A DNA stretch of 64,000 bases, taken from positions 1 through 64,000 of the forward strand of contig JBAOHV010000035.1 of assembly GCA_037045265.1 (NCBI GenBank). Reading direction: 5' to 3'. Below, piece by piece: positions 1-10,588 of the stretch. The notes beneath the pieces were generated by a model. The model was given only the letters and a program-made list of their open reading frames with translations. It was not told where the DNA came from and ran no database searches. Each line of letters begins with the position of its first letter. Positions within the stretch are counted from its first letter, which is position 1. The translations under genes were made by a program, and so were the position numbers. Source of the DNA: JBAOHV01 sp037045265 (GTDB taxonomy: Bacteria > Actinomycetota > Acidimicrobiia > Acidimicrobiales > Microtrichaceae).

Positions 1-1487
1 GGCGGTACAACATTCGCTCGCACTCGACTTCCGCCGAAGATCGCGTCGCGACCCCCTTCGTGATCATTTCGTTCATGCGATACTTGGCCACCCAGAACAG
101 CTTCTGACTGGCGGGCCGGCTCCACACTCGCACGGGGTTCCATCGTCTTGGCGATCGGCGGGCAGACTTTGGAGATCTTTGTTCGCAGGGCTTCGAGGTC
201 GGACGGACTCCCCTTGCTTTCGCGAATCTTCTGGAATTCGACATACAAGGGGTGCAGCTCTTTGAAGGCTTGAATTTCGGCACCCTGGCCGGCGGGCATG
301 TACATCAGGCCGATCACCAGAGCCGCGGCAGCGATCACGCCGCCGCCGATGCCCAGCGTTTTGGCGTCGATCATGGAGGTGATCGCGGAGAAATCGAACG
401 ACAGTCCTCCGCCGGAAGACTTGGCTGGCCGCGCGGCGGGCTTGGGGGCGTGAACGCGGGTTTGGTGATCGATGCACTCGATGCGCCACTATAAGCCGTG
501 GTCGAGACCGGTGCGGCAACGGGTTTCACCACAGGCTCGGCTGCAGGTGTTACCGGGGCAGGCGTGGGAGGCTTCTCGACTTTCACCGGCGGAGTTTCCA
601 CAGCAGCGGGCTTGCTGACCGGTGGCGTGCTCTCGGCACGGGTGGGCGCTTCCGTTTTTGGTGAAACGGCTGGCGTGCTCGCCGTCGGAGTTGGAATCGG
701 AGCCGCAGCGGCCGGTTTCGCCACCGGCGTTGTGGGCGCCGCGGCAACCGGTGCTGCAGGAGCCTGGATCACCATTTGCCCCAGCATTTGCGCGACGGTC
801 GCGGGCGGACACCCGCGCCGGTCATGCCGTACTTCACGAAATCCGTGGGGCCGAGTTGTCCGGTCGCAATGTATTGCTGAAGTTGCAGCAGGCTGCTGGG
901 ACCATATTCCACACCGCGAATCCACGCGAACCACACGGGCTCCGATGCCGCGGGGGCATACGTCACTTGCGGTGTCGCGGGCTGTGCGGCGGGTGGCGGA
1001 GTGGGAGATTCGATGGCTGCTGACGCAGCCGGTTTGGCCGCGGGCTTCTCCCACGCGGGTGACCGAACTGTTCTGATACGGCATGACAGCGACCAGCCGG
1101 CCCATCGAGCCGACGCGCGCGCCATTTTCCGGTCGCACCAAACCGGATTTGATCGTCCGCCGAAGTTCACCGCTTTCGGCGAATCGCAGCAGTTCATCAA
1201 ACGAGAGTGGTCCGAGTTCCTGGCCGAGCACCTGGCAGTACCATTCAGCCGCCGTGTCGGGATCGACGGCGTTGAGATCGACGTCGCTGGCAAAGGCTGT
1301 CGTGGTGGAGGCTGAAAATGAAGGGGCGATCGCCAATGCTTTACCGGCGGCCTGCCATTTCCCCCCGGAGGCTCGCACGGGGTCATCTTCCGAGAGAGTG
1401 CCATTCGCCATCAATTCGCGCAGCGTTTCTTCGGAGACACGGGCCGAACTCTTCACCGAAGAGCTTGTATTGCCATTGAGTGGACAT
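1..1487 (-). CDS. Multi-GYF_2-domain membrane protein (frame broken, runs off left edge)
   Basis: Reassembled across frames, the protein starts MSTQWQYKLFGEEFGP at 1487 and shows three GYF_2-like segments. The first is at the N-terminus, the second has the core WYCQVLGQELGPLSFDELL near 1200-1260, and the third (FAWIRGVEYGPSSLLQLQQ) lies near 860-930. A long Ala/Pro/Thr-rich linker follows (about 440-790), then one transmembrane helix (LGIGGGVIAAAALVIGLMYM, about 300-360) and a short charged tail. GYF_2 domains are protein-interaction modules common in planctomycete membrane proteins; the partner is unknown. At least five frame changes occur (near 1440, 1060, 810, 450 and 115), each continuing recognisable sequence, so indel errors are more likely than decay. 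The C-terminus lies outside the window. Confidence 0.6.
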
Positions 1488-1690
1488 ACAGCGGACATCC
1501 ATTGGGAGACGGTACGGACGTTTGCGACGTCGAATTCGGGGCGAGGGACCATCGCCGGGGGCGGGTCCGCGGGGGCAGTCCTCGCCGTTTTGACGTGAAA
1601 TCCGCCTGCGCCAAGTTTTTTGAAGCCGTCTTCATCAACTTCACACGGAATGTCGGTACCGAAGCAAACACTTGCCCGGAATTCGGAATT

Positions 1691-1731
1691 GGGGCAAGAA
1701 AAAACGCCGCGGAGTGTCACTCCGCGGCGTT
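1691..1731 (-). terminator. Intrinsic terminator of speD
   Basis: A perfect 14-bp inverted repeat with a 1-nt spacer (1703-1716 and 1718-1731) is followed, reading leftward, by a run of six T then CTTG. This is a classic rho-independent terminator placed 28 bp after the speD stop on the minus strand. Confidence 0.85.
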
Positions 1732-1759
1732 GAACGTTCACTGAATCAGAATCTTCTCA

Positions 1760-2188
1760 TCAGGCGAGGGCTGGTTCTTCCAGCGCATCGCGATGATTCT
1801 TGGTGGCAGACGACTTGCGACGAATCATTTTGCGGCGTTCCCGCGTCATGATACCGCGTGTCAGTTCCTGGACGTCAAATTCTTCGGGTTCGAAATACCG
1901 ACGCAGAACCTCTGCGGCAGCGGCGGGCTTCGTGGTATCGCCGCACGTAAATACGTCGGCGGCCATGTAGCCGTACTCGGGCCAGGTATGCACCGAGAGA
2001 TGGGACTCAGAGAGCACGGCGACTCCAGTCACTCCGTGCGGACTGAACGTGTGGACGTTGAGGTCCAACAGTGTTGCGTTTGCGGCCTGGACAGCTTCCA
2101 ACATTGCCGTCCGAACGAGATCGGCATCATTGATGCCCTCGTTACACCCCCACAGTTCGATGATGACGTGTTGACCCAAGTGCTCCAT
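1760..2188 (-). CDS. speD: S-adenosylmethionine decarboxylase proenzyme
   Basis: Makes decarboxylated AdoMet, the aminopropyl donor for spermidine synthesis. The 142-residue protein has the short class-1B architecture. It carries the self-processing site LSESHLSVHTWPEYGY, where cleavage before Ser of the Glu-Ser pair gives the pyruvoyl cofactor, followed by the conserved DVFTCG segment containing the catalytic Cys. The ATG at 2188 is preferred because a strong GAGGAGG Shine-Dalgarno lies 5 nt upstream; a longer in-frame reading would cover that site. The basic C-terminal tail (RKMIRRKSSATK) is longer than usual. It is one of the few intact genes in part A and has its own terminator, so it is probably monocistronic. 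Confidence 0.93.
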   Translation of the reverse strand: MEHLGQHVIIELWGCNEGINDADLVRTAMLEAVQAANATLLDLNVHTFSPHGVTGVAVLSESHLSVHTWPEYGYMAADVFTCGDTTKPAAAAEVLRRYFEPEEFDVQELTRGIMTRERRKMIRRKSSATKNHRDALEEPALA

Positions 2189-2788
2189 CAAAGCCTCCTC
2201 ATACACAGCTAGCCAGGTGCGAAATCGTCACAAACAAGCGGTGATTTGGTCCAAAAGGACATACATTCCCGTTCCTGGTTTGTCCGGGATCGACGGACAA
2301 ACACATCCATTCATCCCGGGGCGAATCACCGTCCATCACGACGGCACGGCCAAAGTGGCCCCACGCGGACTTTGGCGAGCAAGCGAGCGATCCACATTCG
2401 CATACACGGCATCTCAAGCGATGCCCAACGCCCTCCACGACAGCGCGGAGGGGAACCCGGAATTATCCGGAGCAGAAGACCCAGAGTCAATTCCCTGAAC
2501 GCATTACGTCACGAAAGTTCACAGAGAACTCGATTCAAAGGGTACAATCCCTTCAAATTGTCACCACTTACATCGATCAATGCGAATTGATCACCGACTT
2601 AGCCCGCTCTGTATTGACTGTGGTTCTTTCGCGTGAGCACTGAACCTCCTGACAATACGGAGACAAACCGTCACCGAAACTTGGTTCTCTTGCAGGAGTG
2701 GAGTAGACTGCGACAGATTTTCGCATCGCACGGTTGAGACATCATTCCCGGCACTGGCCGCGGGACTTCTGAACGAGGCTGTCGACAC
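2189..2788. other. Gene-free divergent intergenic region
   Basis: About 600 bp between the divergent speD and the FHA phosphatase gene. Short open frames here show no recognisable protein. A possible promoter for the rightward gene is TTCACA (2518-2523) with TACAAT (2543-2548), but the 19-nt spacer makes it weak. I saw no RNA gene or clear repeat. Confidence 0.4.
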
Positions 2789-4582
2789 GTGGCGGTTTTG
2801 AAGCTCATGAGCGGCGGTCCCGTTGGACAGGTTGTGACCGCTGGCCGGTGAGCGGATGATTCTGCTTGGCCGCCATCCGACCTGCCAGATCGTGCTCGAT
2901 AATGCCGCGATCAGTCGGCATCACGCCCAGATCGTGGAAAGCCACGGCGAGTATCTTTCTGGAAGACCTGCGGAGTCGCAATGGGACGCAACTTGAACGA
3001 AGCGCCGGTTCGGGGCCGGGTGACTTTGCACGATGGTGACGAGGTCAAGTTATGTGACTTCGTCTTCCAGTTTCATGCTCGATGGAGCGACGTCGGTCAC
3101 CAATGCGAATCCGCCTCAAACTGACAGCCGCAAGGCTCGGCAGATTTCCGGCCGGATTCGAACGGGACGACTCCAAGGAAACGTTAACACGCCACGAAGA
3201 TCAATCACTCGCTGATTCCGATACGGATCCGGGTATCGCTTACGAAGAAGAAGGTTCGTCGATCCTGAGCCGTGTGCCGACCGATCATGTGCAGACGGTC
3301 CGGTTGCAACGTCCGCCCGGAAGTAAAACTGCGGGCAATTATCGAGCTGACGAATGTAGCCTGGTACAAGTACTGAAGATCGATGACGTGCTGCCCGTCG
3401 ATTCTGACGGCGTTGTTCCGGATCTTCCCGCAGGCGGATCATGGACTGGTGCTGATGAAGAATGCGAGCACCGACCGGCTGATCGTCCGGGCTTCAAAAT
3501 CGCGGAAGGCGAATGACGATGAGAATTGTGCCGCTCAGCATGACCATCGTGCAGCAGGCCTTGGAGAGCGGTCAGGCGATGCTTGAGTGCGGACGCTCCG
3601 CGTGATCGACGCTTTGCATCGAGTGAAAGTCTGATCTGATTTGCAGATTCGATCGGTGATGTGTGCACCGATTCTGGATCAACAAAGGAAAAGGCCTGGG
3701 GGTCGTATCAGGTCAGCTCGCGTGATTTCGGCCAGCCGTTCAACCAGTGATGATCTGGAACTGTCTGGCAAGCGTCACACCTGCAATGCGCCCTGGCCGT
3801 GCAGAATGCGAATCTCCACGAATCCTTGCTGGTTCAGCGGGACATGGAAAAGGAGCTGGAATTCGCGACGCAGGTGCAGCTCGGCTTTCTGCCGAAGGAT
3901 CCGCCTCAGGTCGACGGTTATGAGTTCGCCGATTATTACGAACCCGCTCACCGTGTGGGCGGGGACTATTTCGATTACATCCGGCTGCCGAACGGAAACC
4001 TCGCCATCACGGTGGGCGATGTCGCCGGGAAAGGGGTTCCCGCCGCGTTACTGATGGCCCGGCTGCACGCTTCGCGCGCGATATCATCTGCTGAGTGCCG
4101 CAACGGCGGCCGATGCACTCACGAGTTTGAATCAGGAGATCGTCACCAGCGGGTTGGGCTTCCGCTTTATCACCCTGGCGATTGCGATCCTGAACCCGCA
4201 GACGCATGAGCTGCAGATCGCCAATGCGGGACATCTCCCGCCGTTTGTCCGCAGTGGTGATCGGCAAGTCATTGCGGTGGGGCAAGCAGAGTCCGGCATG
4301 CCGCTGGGGGTGTCATCCACGCAGGCTTTCCGGCAGGTGGTGGTACTGTTGGAACCCAGACGACACCGTGCTCTTCTTCACCGACGGTGTGACGGAAGCG
4401 ATGAATCCCGCGATGCAGATTTATGGCCGTCCGCGACTGGCGGCCACCATGGCGCTGGGTCCCTTGCCCGTGAGAGAACTGATTCCTGCGATCGTTGATG
4501 ACGTCGAAGCGTTCTTCGAGTCCGTGACCCAGTCCGCGACGATTCGTGCGCCGTCGCCCTGCGGCGATTGCCGGCGACGTGA
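2789..4582 (+). CDS. FHA-GAF-SpoIIE/PP2C serine phosphatase (frame broken)
   Basis: Reading across frames gives three domains in order. An FHA domain (about 2800-3070) has LLGRHPTCQIVLDN, SRHHAQIV and LEDLRSRNGT, the phosphothreonine-binding core. A GAF-like sensor (about 3310-3790) contains FRIFPQADHGLVLMKN and IRSVMCAPILDQQ. A SpoIIE/PP2C phosphatase (about 3800-4582) has VGGDYFDY, VGDVAGKGVPAALLMA, NAGHLPP, FFTDGVTEA and a terminal RDDSCAV, so the metal-binding Asp residues of the family are present. The GTG at 2789 gives VAVLKLMSG; ATG 2807 is an alternative. At least six single-base frame changes interrupt it. It is inferred to be a partner-switching-type phosphatase that reads phosphorylated targets through the FHA domain. 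It converges with the flippase gene. Confidence 0.8.
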
Positions 4583-4605
4583 TCGCGCATGACCCGATTG
4601 CCCCA

Positions 4606-6126
4606 TCATGCGACGGGACTGCTGGGCTGGGGCTGTTGCATGCCGGAATTCTTTCACCGCCCGTTGGGCCCACCAGGTGATGCCCAACACACCGCCTCCG
4701 GCACGCGGTCACTGTGATCAACGTCGGCCAGCCGGCATGGCTCCATTCGTAAGCGGAAAGCGTCACACAGTACGACGCCAATGCGGCCAACGGCAGGACT
4801 TGCGGGCCGATGGCTTGCGTCCACAGCCGCCAGGCAGGAATTCCCATCCGGCGAATCGCCATGGGCAATAACACGCCGAGTTCAATGATCACCACGGGGA
4901 TGAACGTCCCCCACGCGACACCAATCAGCCCCCATTGCGAACACAGCACAATGCTGATGCCCAGATTGAGCACGGCTTCGGCAAGATACAGGATCGCCGG
5001 GAAGCGGACGTCGCCCATTCCGAAGAGGAATGATCGAACCACATTGCACGGCAGGGCGACCATTTGGGCTGCGAGCAGCACGAGCAGAATCTGGTGACTG
5101 TAACCGTAGCCGTCACCCATCCAGTTGCGGATGACATCGCCGCCAAAGAACCACGCACCGATGAAGACGCCCCCCACCAACAGCAGCACCGTTCCCATGG
5201 CTTGCAGCAGGAATTTCTGCAATCGATGGCGTTCCGTCAACGCGGACAACGCTCCCGCCGTCGGCATGCAAATCTGTGACGATTTTGTCGATCGGCTGCT
5301 TGAGGAACTGCGTCAATCGCAACGCGATGTAGTACGGCACAATCTTGTCGGTTCCCATCATGAAGCCGATCACCACGGAGTCGGTGGCGTTCGTCAGTTG
5401 ATAGGCAATCGCATTGAGAAAGGCCATCGCGCTGAACGAGCTGCATTCCTTGAGCGTCTGCCGATTCAGATGCTCGCGGCGAATCTGCAGCTGCGGCAGA
5501 CACCGATACGCAAAACACGCGGAAGCCACATTCTCAGCGAAGGTGATGAAAAAGTAGATCGACGCGATCGTGAGCAGGCCCCACCGCTCGTGCAGGAACA
5601 CACCGATAAGCAGCAATCGCAGCAAATCCGAACCGGCGGAGACACTGCGTTCCAGATCAAACCGGCGGCACCCCCATCAGCACGCCGCCGAAGACGCTGC
5701 CGACCATCCCCACGGCGACATTCAACCCCAGCACCACAATCGTGAGTTGAATCTCGAAGAGTTCTTCACCCTGCCAATGACTCATCCATGGCGTGAGCAG
5801 ACTCAAGACCACCGCGACAAGAAACGCGAACCCGCCCATCACCGTGTAGATGGTGAAGATCAGCGACACAATCTGATTGACCCGTGTGTAGTCTCCCTCG
5901 GCCTGATACTTGGCGACATACCGGCTGATGGTATCGCCGAAGCCGAAGTACAGAGATGCCCGCGTAGCTGGCCATCGAGTTGATGAACAGCCAGGTGCCG
6001 TAGGAGTCGTCGCCCATCACCTTGACCACATACGGCATCAGGAAGAAGCCGATGATCATGGTCAGGCCGTGCGCGCGCCCAGCTCGCCAGAACGTTGCGC
6101 TTCACGGAAGGAACAAACGGTTTCAT
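4606..6126 (-). CDS. Wzx/MATE-like polysaccharide flippase (frame broken)
   Basis: A multi-spanning membrane protein of the oligosaccharide flippase type. The N-terminus KRNVLASWA leads into TMIIGFFLMPYVVKVMGDD and then many hydrophobic helices, for example FTIYTVMGGFAFLVAVVLSL, LLLIGVFLHERWGLLTIASI and GTVLLLVGGVFIGAWFFGGD. The segment YQLTNATDSVVIGFMMG matches the usual mid-protein pattern of lipid-linked sugar flippases. About 12 helices can be pieced together over roughly 500 residues, the family length. There are at least four frame changes (near 5950, 5870, 5655 and 5275) and probably one near 4690, so the exact stop near 4606 is uncertain. ATG 6126 (MKPFVPS) is the chosen start. The adjacent methyltransferase suggests a cell-surface polysaccharide role. 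Confidence 0.72.
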
Positions 6127-6177
6127 CGAAATCCTGACCTGCAAAATATCTGACGGGAACCACGAACCACTGCGGCA

Positions 6178-6834
6178 TTACGACGGCGTGATGCTCGGCT
6201 TTCGACCGACAAACCAGGCCCGGCGTAAGTCGTGCAGGTTTGCCAGGACGACTTCGAAGCCGGCGTGTTTTAATGCCTCGCAGACCAACTCGCGCGTGCA
6301 TGCATGCCGACGAAATCCGGGACCAGTGGGCCAGCCGCGCCATTCTTTCACGCCGCACCGCCACAGCAATTCCCGCACGAGATAGCTCCCGCGAGTGGTC
6401 CACCGCAGCGGCTCCAGATTCATCTGAAAGACAAATTCGCCGCCGGGTTCCAGCAACGCGTACGCGTCTTGAACGTATTGACGAAACACCGCGGCCGGAA
6501 GGATATACAGCACTTCATAAGAGAAGACCGTATGGATCGGTCCGCACGTGAGTCTCGGGTAATTCCTGGCCATTCGCCAGTTCAAATGTGATCGACGGAT
6601 TGGTGTTGTACGCCCGGGCTTGTTTGAGCAACGCCGGTGCAACGTCTACTCCAATCACACGGCCATAATGCTGTCCCAAGGCCTGCGTCACGCGACCGAT
6701 GCCGCAGCCGATTTCCACAGCGGTGAGTCGGGACCGGTGCGCAGTGCCAATATTTCTGTGCCAGCTCGAATTCATGACGCCCGGACGTGCAGCACCTCGT
6801 CCCAGTCGGCATCCCGCGACAGCAGACGTTCCAT
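6178..6834 (-). CDS. Class I SAM-dependent methyltransferase (frame broken)
   Basis: The Rossmann-type methyltransferase core is clear. Motif I reads VEIGCGIGRVTQALG, followed by the acidic motif II VIGVDVAPALLKQA, and a later SYEVLYILP/LEPGGEFVFQMNL segment typical of motifs IV-V. The C-terminal part ends GFEVVLANLHDLRRAWFVGR. The substrate cannot be deduced. The N-terminal part is in another frame (MERLLSRDADWDEVLHVR, ATG 6834); an ATG at 6899 in a third frame is an alternative, so the start is uncertain. At least two frame changes (near 6770 and 6535) break it. It sits directly upstream of the flippase on the same strand. Confidence 0.7.
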
Positions 6835-7177
6835 CCCCTGCACGCCGACTTCTGTCGAGCGTCGCCCTGCCACCAGTTCACCACAGTTGAAGTCATCATC
6901 CGCTGCTCCGACCCGCGACGCCTGCTCCGGGGGAGCGACGGACGGACCGCCTCCGCTCAGAGACACACTCGTTCCTACTCTGAGTTTGGTGCGCCCGCTG
7001 GCAGCGGGAGTCAGAACCTCCCGGAGACCTGAAATCGCGATCGGGAATCTGTCCCCCGCGTTTGCTACAACCGCGATCTTCGTTGCAATTGGCAGTGTCG
7101 GCGATACGAAAAAAGGCTCCGTCACTTTGGATGACGCGAGCTTTCATCATGGAGACTTCGGCCTGATCAGGCCGTCG
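6835..7177. other. Intergenic stretch with no clear gene
   Basis: Between the methyltransferase start and the end of rpsR I see no protein motif, RNA gene or convincing terminator. The first 65 bp could include the true 5-prime end of the methyltransferase gene if its start is at 6899. Confidence 0.35.
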
Positions 7178-7461
7178 TTATTCTTCGGAGACGTACGGCA
7201 ACAGGCCCATGAACCGTGCGCCGAAGCACGGCATCGCGGACGGCTCGTTGGTACTTCGCACAGCAACCGGTCTTACGAGCGCGAGAGGAGATTCCCTTCG
7301 CGATCGATCATCGTCCGCAGGGTCTTCAGATCTTTGAAGTCCACGAAAATCGGACGGGGAGGCTTATCGCAACCGTTGGGGCAGAACCGGCAACGGACCT
7401 TCTTTTTCAGGCGTTGGCGTCTCTTGCGAAGCTTCTTGATCTCGGTCTTGGTCAATGCCAT
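7178..7461 (-). CDS. rpsR: 30S ribosomal protein bS18 (two frame breaks)
   Basis: The N-terminus is basic (MALTKTEIKKLRKRRQRLKK) and leads into the bS18 core CRFCPNGCDKPPRPIFVDFK with DLKTLRTMIDREGNLLSR. In the next frame comes KTGCCAKYQRAVRDAVLR, and in the last frame RFMGLLPYVSEE then a stop. This matches the conserved bS18 order (zinc-type Cys residues, DYKD-like segment, CAKHQR, terminal LLP). The span of 284 bp fits about 94 codons with two indels near 7285 and 7205. It binds the 30S platform next to bS6. No rpsF, ssb or rplI neighbours are present, unlike the usual operon. A partial read could miss this gene. Confidence 0.78.
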
Positions 7462-8056
7462 CGTACATCAGTCCTCTGGTGGAGACTTTCCGCGCTTGGA
7501 AAGTCCATTCCGCGGCCAGGCCCGGAACGCAGAAGAAATTGCCGTTCACCCGGTGCAAACGACGAAATCCCCGCAGATGCAGGGGAAGCGAAGACTATCG
7601 TCGATCCGGCACGAAATGCAACCCAGCGAGAAACGAATCATAACCCCTCGACCCCGCTTGCGGTTTCGCGTCCCGTGCTCAGAGGCAGATTAACCTCGAA
7701 GATGCCCTGATCATGGAGAACACGCCGGCCTTTTCATTCACCGCGGCAGGCAGAAAATTCACAGAAGGACACAGATTTTCACAGGAAAGAAGGACACAGA
7801 TTTCAGGAAGAGGGTGCAGATCGTTCTCTGTGGCAAATCGCGGATCGTGTTTAGGGGGAGAAAAGTATGGTAATCCCTAACTCTGAATCGGTGTCAATCT
7901 GCGGAAGACTGTGGATGTGCTCTTCCTCCTCTTCGATCCTGCAGAAAATGAAACGGTCCCGTGCGAAACAAGCGACGAAACCGCAAGCGAATTTCGTCGC
8001 GATTCCGTAGGATGGCTACGTTCACTTCGTCCTGACCAACGAAAATCGACGAATTC
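7462..8056. other. Gene-free intergenic region before asnB
   Basis: About 595 bp with no recognisable protein or RNA gene. It holds a short degenerate repeat at 7758-7803 (listed separately) and is otherwise featureless to my reading. No clear Shine-Dalgarno precedes asnB. Confidence 0.4.
7758..7803. repeat. Degenerate direct repeat TTCACAG(n)AAGGACACAGATT
   Basis: Two adjacent copies: one ending near 7778 and a second at 7778-7803 with a 4-nt insertion. The words ACACAGATT and TTCACAG recur. It looks like low-complexity intergenic DNA and has no assigned function. Confidence 0.5.
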
Positions 8057-10019
8057 ATGTGCGGCTTAACCGGCTTCATCGATCTCTCACACAGCACGTC
8101 AGCGGACGACCTGCGGGGCGCGCCTGGGACAGCGATGGCGGACACGCTCCGGCATCGCGGGCCGGATGACGCCGGGGTCTGGGTTGATGCCGCCGCGGGG
8201 GTGGCGCTCGGTCATCGCCGGTTGTCGATTCTCGATCTGTCGCCGCTGGGACATCAACCGATGTTGTCGCGCGACGGCCGCTGGGTGATCGCTTACAACG
8301 GCGAAATCTACAACCACGGCGAGCTACGCCGCGACCTGCAACAGCAGAAGTAACATCCAGAAGATACAGTCGGATACCGAAACACTAGTCGAAGGGTTTG
8401 CCGCGTGGGGCGTGCGGGACACCGTGACCCAGGCTATCTTTGCGATCGCAGGGTATGACACCCAACGCCGGGAACTCACGCTGGTTGCCGTCGATCACGT
8501 CGGCGTCAAACCGCTGTATTACGGTCGGCAGGGAAACACTTGGCTCTTCGGCTCCTAGGAATTGAAAGCACTGCGGGCATCCGGCGTTCGCAGCTCGGAT
8601 TAATGACGAAATGTCCTGCCTCAATTTCTACGACACAATTACGTCCCTGGTCCGTACACAATTTATGAGGGCTTCTGGAAGCTCCCCGCCGGGACGTGTC
8701 ACGCTCCCCGTGATGTAGGAATCGGCAGATCCGCAACCAGTACCGTATTGGTCCTTCACCGAGACCGCCCGACTGGCGCGAACGATCCGTGGTTCGCGGG
8801 GCGTACGAGGAGATTGTGGACCGCGTGGAGGACGAGTTGTCTTCGCTCGGTCCGCGAGCAGATGTTGTCCGATGTCCCGCTCGGCGAGTTTCTGTCCGGG
8901 GGGATTGATTCCTCGCTGGTGGTCAAGCACTCATGCAGTCGCAAAGTTCTCGGCCGGTGAAGACGCTTACCATCGGGTTTGAACTTGCCGACTACAACGA
9001 AGCACCGTTTGCAGAAGCGGTGGCGAAGCATCTGGGGACCGATCACACCGAGCACTACGTCACCGCGGAACAGGCCCGCGACGTCATTCCGCGGCTACCG
9101 ACCATGTTCGATGAGCCATTCGCGGATTCGTCGCAAATCCCACGTTTCTCAGTCTCGGAGCTCGCCCGGCGGCATGTGACGGTGTCGCTGTCCGGCGACG
9201 GCGGCGATGAACTGTTCTGCGGTTATCTGCGGTACTTTGCCCGCTGTTGGGATCGAAAGCCGGGTATCTACCTGCCGTTATCCGTTCGCCTCTGAGTGCT
9301 GCGGTCCGACTGGCAGGGCAATTGTCGCCGGGAGGCAAAACGAAGAAGTTTTTGAAGCCGCAGGGGCCGCCCTCGCGGATGCCAGACCCGGATGATCGCT
9401 ATCTCCGCGGGATGACGCACTGGCCGCTCAATGAGTTCGTGGCGATGGATGCGCCAGTTTCTCAACACCGCTTCATGCATCGTGATCAATGGCCGAAGTT
9501 CGCGGAGAAACAGCAGCGGTGGATGTGGCTCGACACGCTCAATTACCTGCCGGACGACATTCTGGTGAAAGTGGACCGCACCAGTATGGCGGTGTCCCTC
9601 GAAAGCGCGGGTGCCACTGCTGGATCCCGGCGTGATCGCTGCGGCGTGGCGAGTTCCGTTGGCGATGCAGACCCGCGGTTGGACCGGGAAGCAAGTGTTG
9701 CGAAGCGTGCTGGAAAAGTTCGTCCCCCGCTCGAATGTTCGAGCGGCCCCAAGAAGGGGTTTGGTGTCCCGATAGCCGAGTGGCTGCGCGGTCCGCTGCG
9801 CGCGACTGGGGCGAAGAATATCTCTCCGAATCCCGGTTGCAGCGGGAAGGCTATTTCCACGCCGCACCGATCCACCAGAAATGGCTGGAGCATCAAAGCG
9901 GCCGCGTCGACTGGGCGTATCTGTTGTGGGACGTGCTGATGTTTCAGGCGTGGTTGGAAGAGTCTTTGGTCACTTGGTCATTTGTCCTAAGCTCGACTTT
10001 GGTTTACGTGGGCCGATGA
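8057..10019 (+). CDS. asnB: Asparagine synthase, glutamine-hydrolysing (frame broken)
   Basis: Transfers glutamine-derived ammonia to aspartate. The N-terminal glutaminase starts MCGLTGFID with the catalytic Cys2 and contains LRHRGPDDAGVW, GHRRLSILDLS and YNGEIYNH. A middle segment gives SDTETLVEGFAAWG and VDHVGVKPLYYG. The synthetase domain has the ATP-pyrophosphatase loop FLSGGIDSS, then LTIGFELADYNEAPFA, SLSGDGGDELFCGY, LPDDILVKVDRTSMAVSLES and the C-terminal RPKKGFGVP-like segment. The length matches the 620-650 residue family. At least six single-base frame changes occur. Such genes in planctomycetes often sit with polysaccharide genes, and the flippase and methyltransferase nearby fit that. 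Confidence 0.85.
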
Positions 10020-10588
10020 TCTCTGCAGCATGCGTGGCGTCAAAGATTGAAATAATTTTGCTTATGGCAGATGGAAACTCATCGCATCAGGCGGCACGGT
10101 TACTTGGCAGGCGAGCATCCGCCATGCATCAATCTATACCGAATACCTGTCCTATGTTTACCGCCACCATTAACCCTTTAACCAAATCGGCGCGACGGCT
10201 CTGAGTATGTGTTCCGAACTTCTCAATCCTGGTGATGCCATCCGCTTCTTTTACTACGACTTCACGTAGGCTACAGGCTCGCACAAGCCGCTCGACCACA
10301 TTTTCTGCGTCTTCGATTTCTACGCAGGTGAATTGTGATTTCTGAGGTGGTGTTTCAGTCATGGCATGCTAGCCTCGCCAATTTAGAAAGGTGTCCGTTA
10401 ATGGCCTTGGGAGTCGCTGGCGGTCAAATTTGGGCGTGTGGCCTGCACGATCACGTTTCATGGGTGGCGTGCCTCGCAAACTCTGCTGATGCGATTCCAC
10501 TCACGGTTGCCAATCGGGCAACGAATCGGTTCACTGTGATGCGTTCCGATTGTCGGTGATGGGAAGCTGCGTGATGAAGGAGTCCGGG
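10020..10588. other. Mostly gene-free stretch between asnB and the secreted hydrolase
   Basis: About 570 bp. The only candidate is a short leftward frame at 10129-10362 (listed separately at low confidence). I found no RNA gene or terminator that I can support. Confidence 0.35.
10129..10362 (-). CDS. Possible small hypothetical protein
   Basis: A 77-codon frame starting MTETPPQKSQFTCVEIEDAE and ending NIGQVFGID. Its composition is ordinary (mixed acidic and basic, no membrane segment) and it begins with ATG, but no strong Shine-Dalgarno precedes it and I recognise no family. It could be a chance frame in a 570-bp intergenic region. Confidence 0.35.
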   Translation of the reverse strand: MTETPPQKSQFTCVEIEDAENVVERLVRACSLREVVVKEADGITRIEKFGTHTQSRRADLVKGLMVAVNIGQVFGID

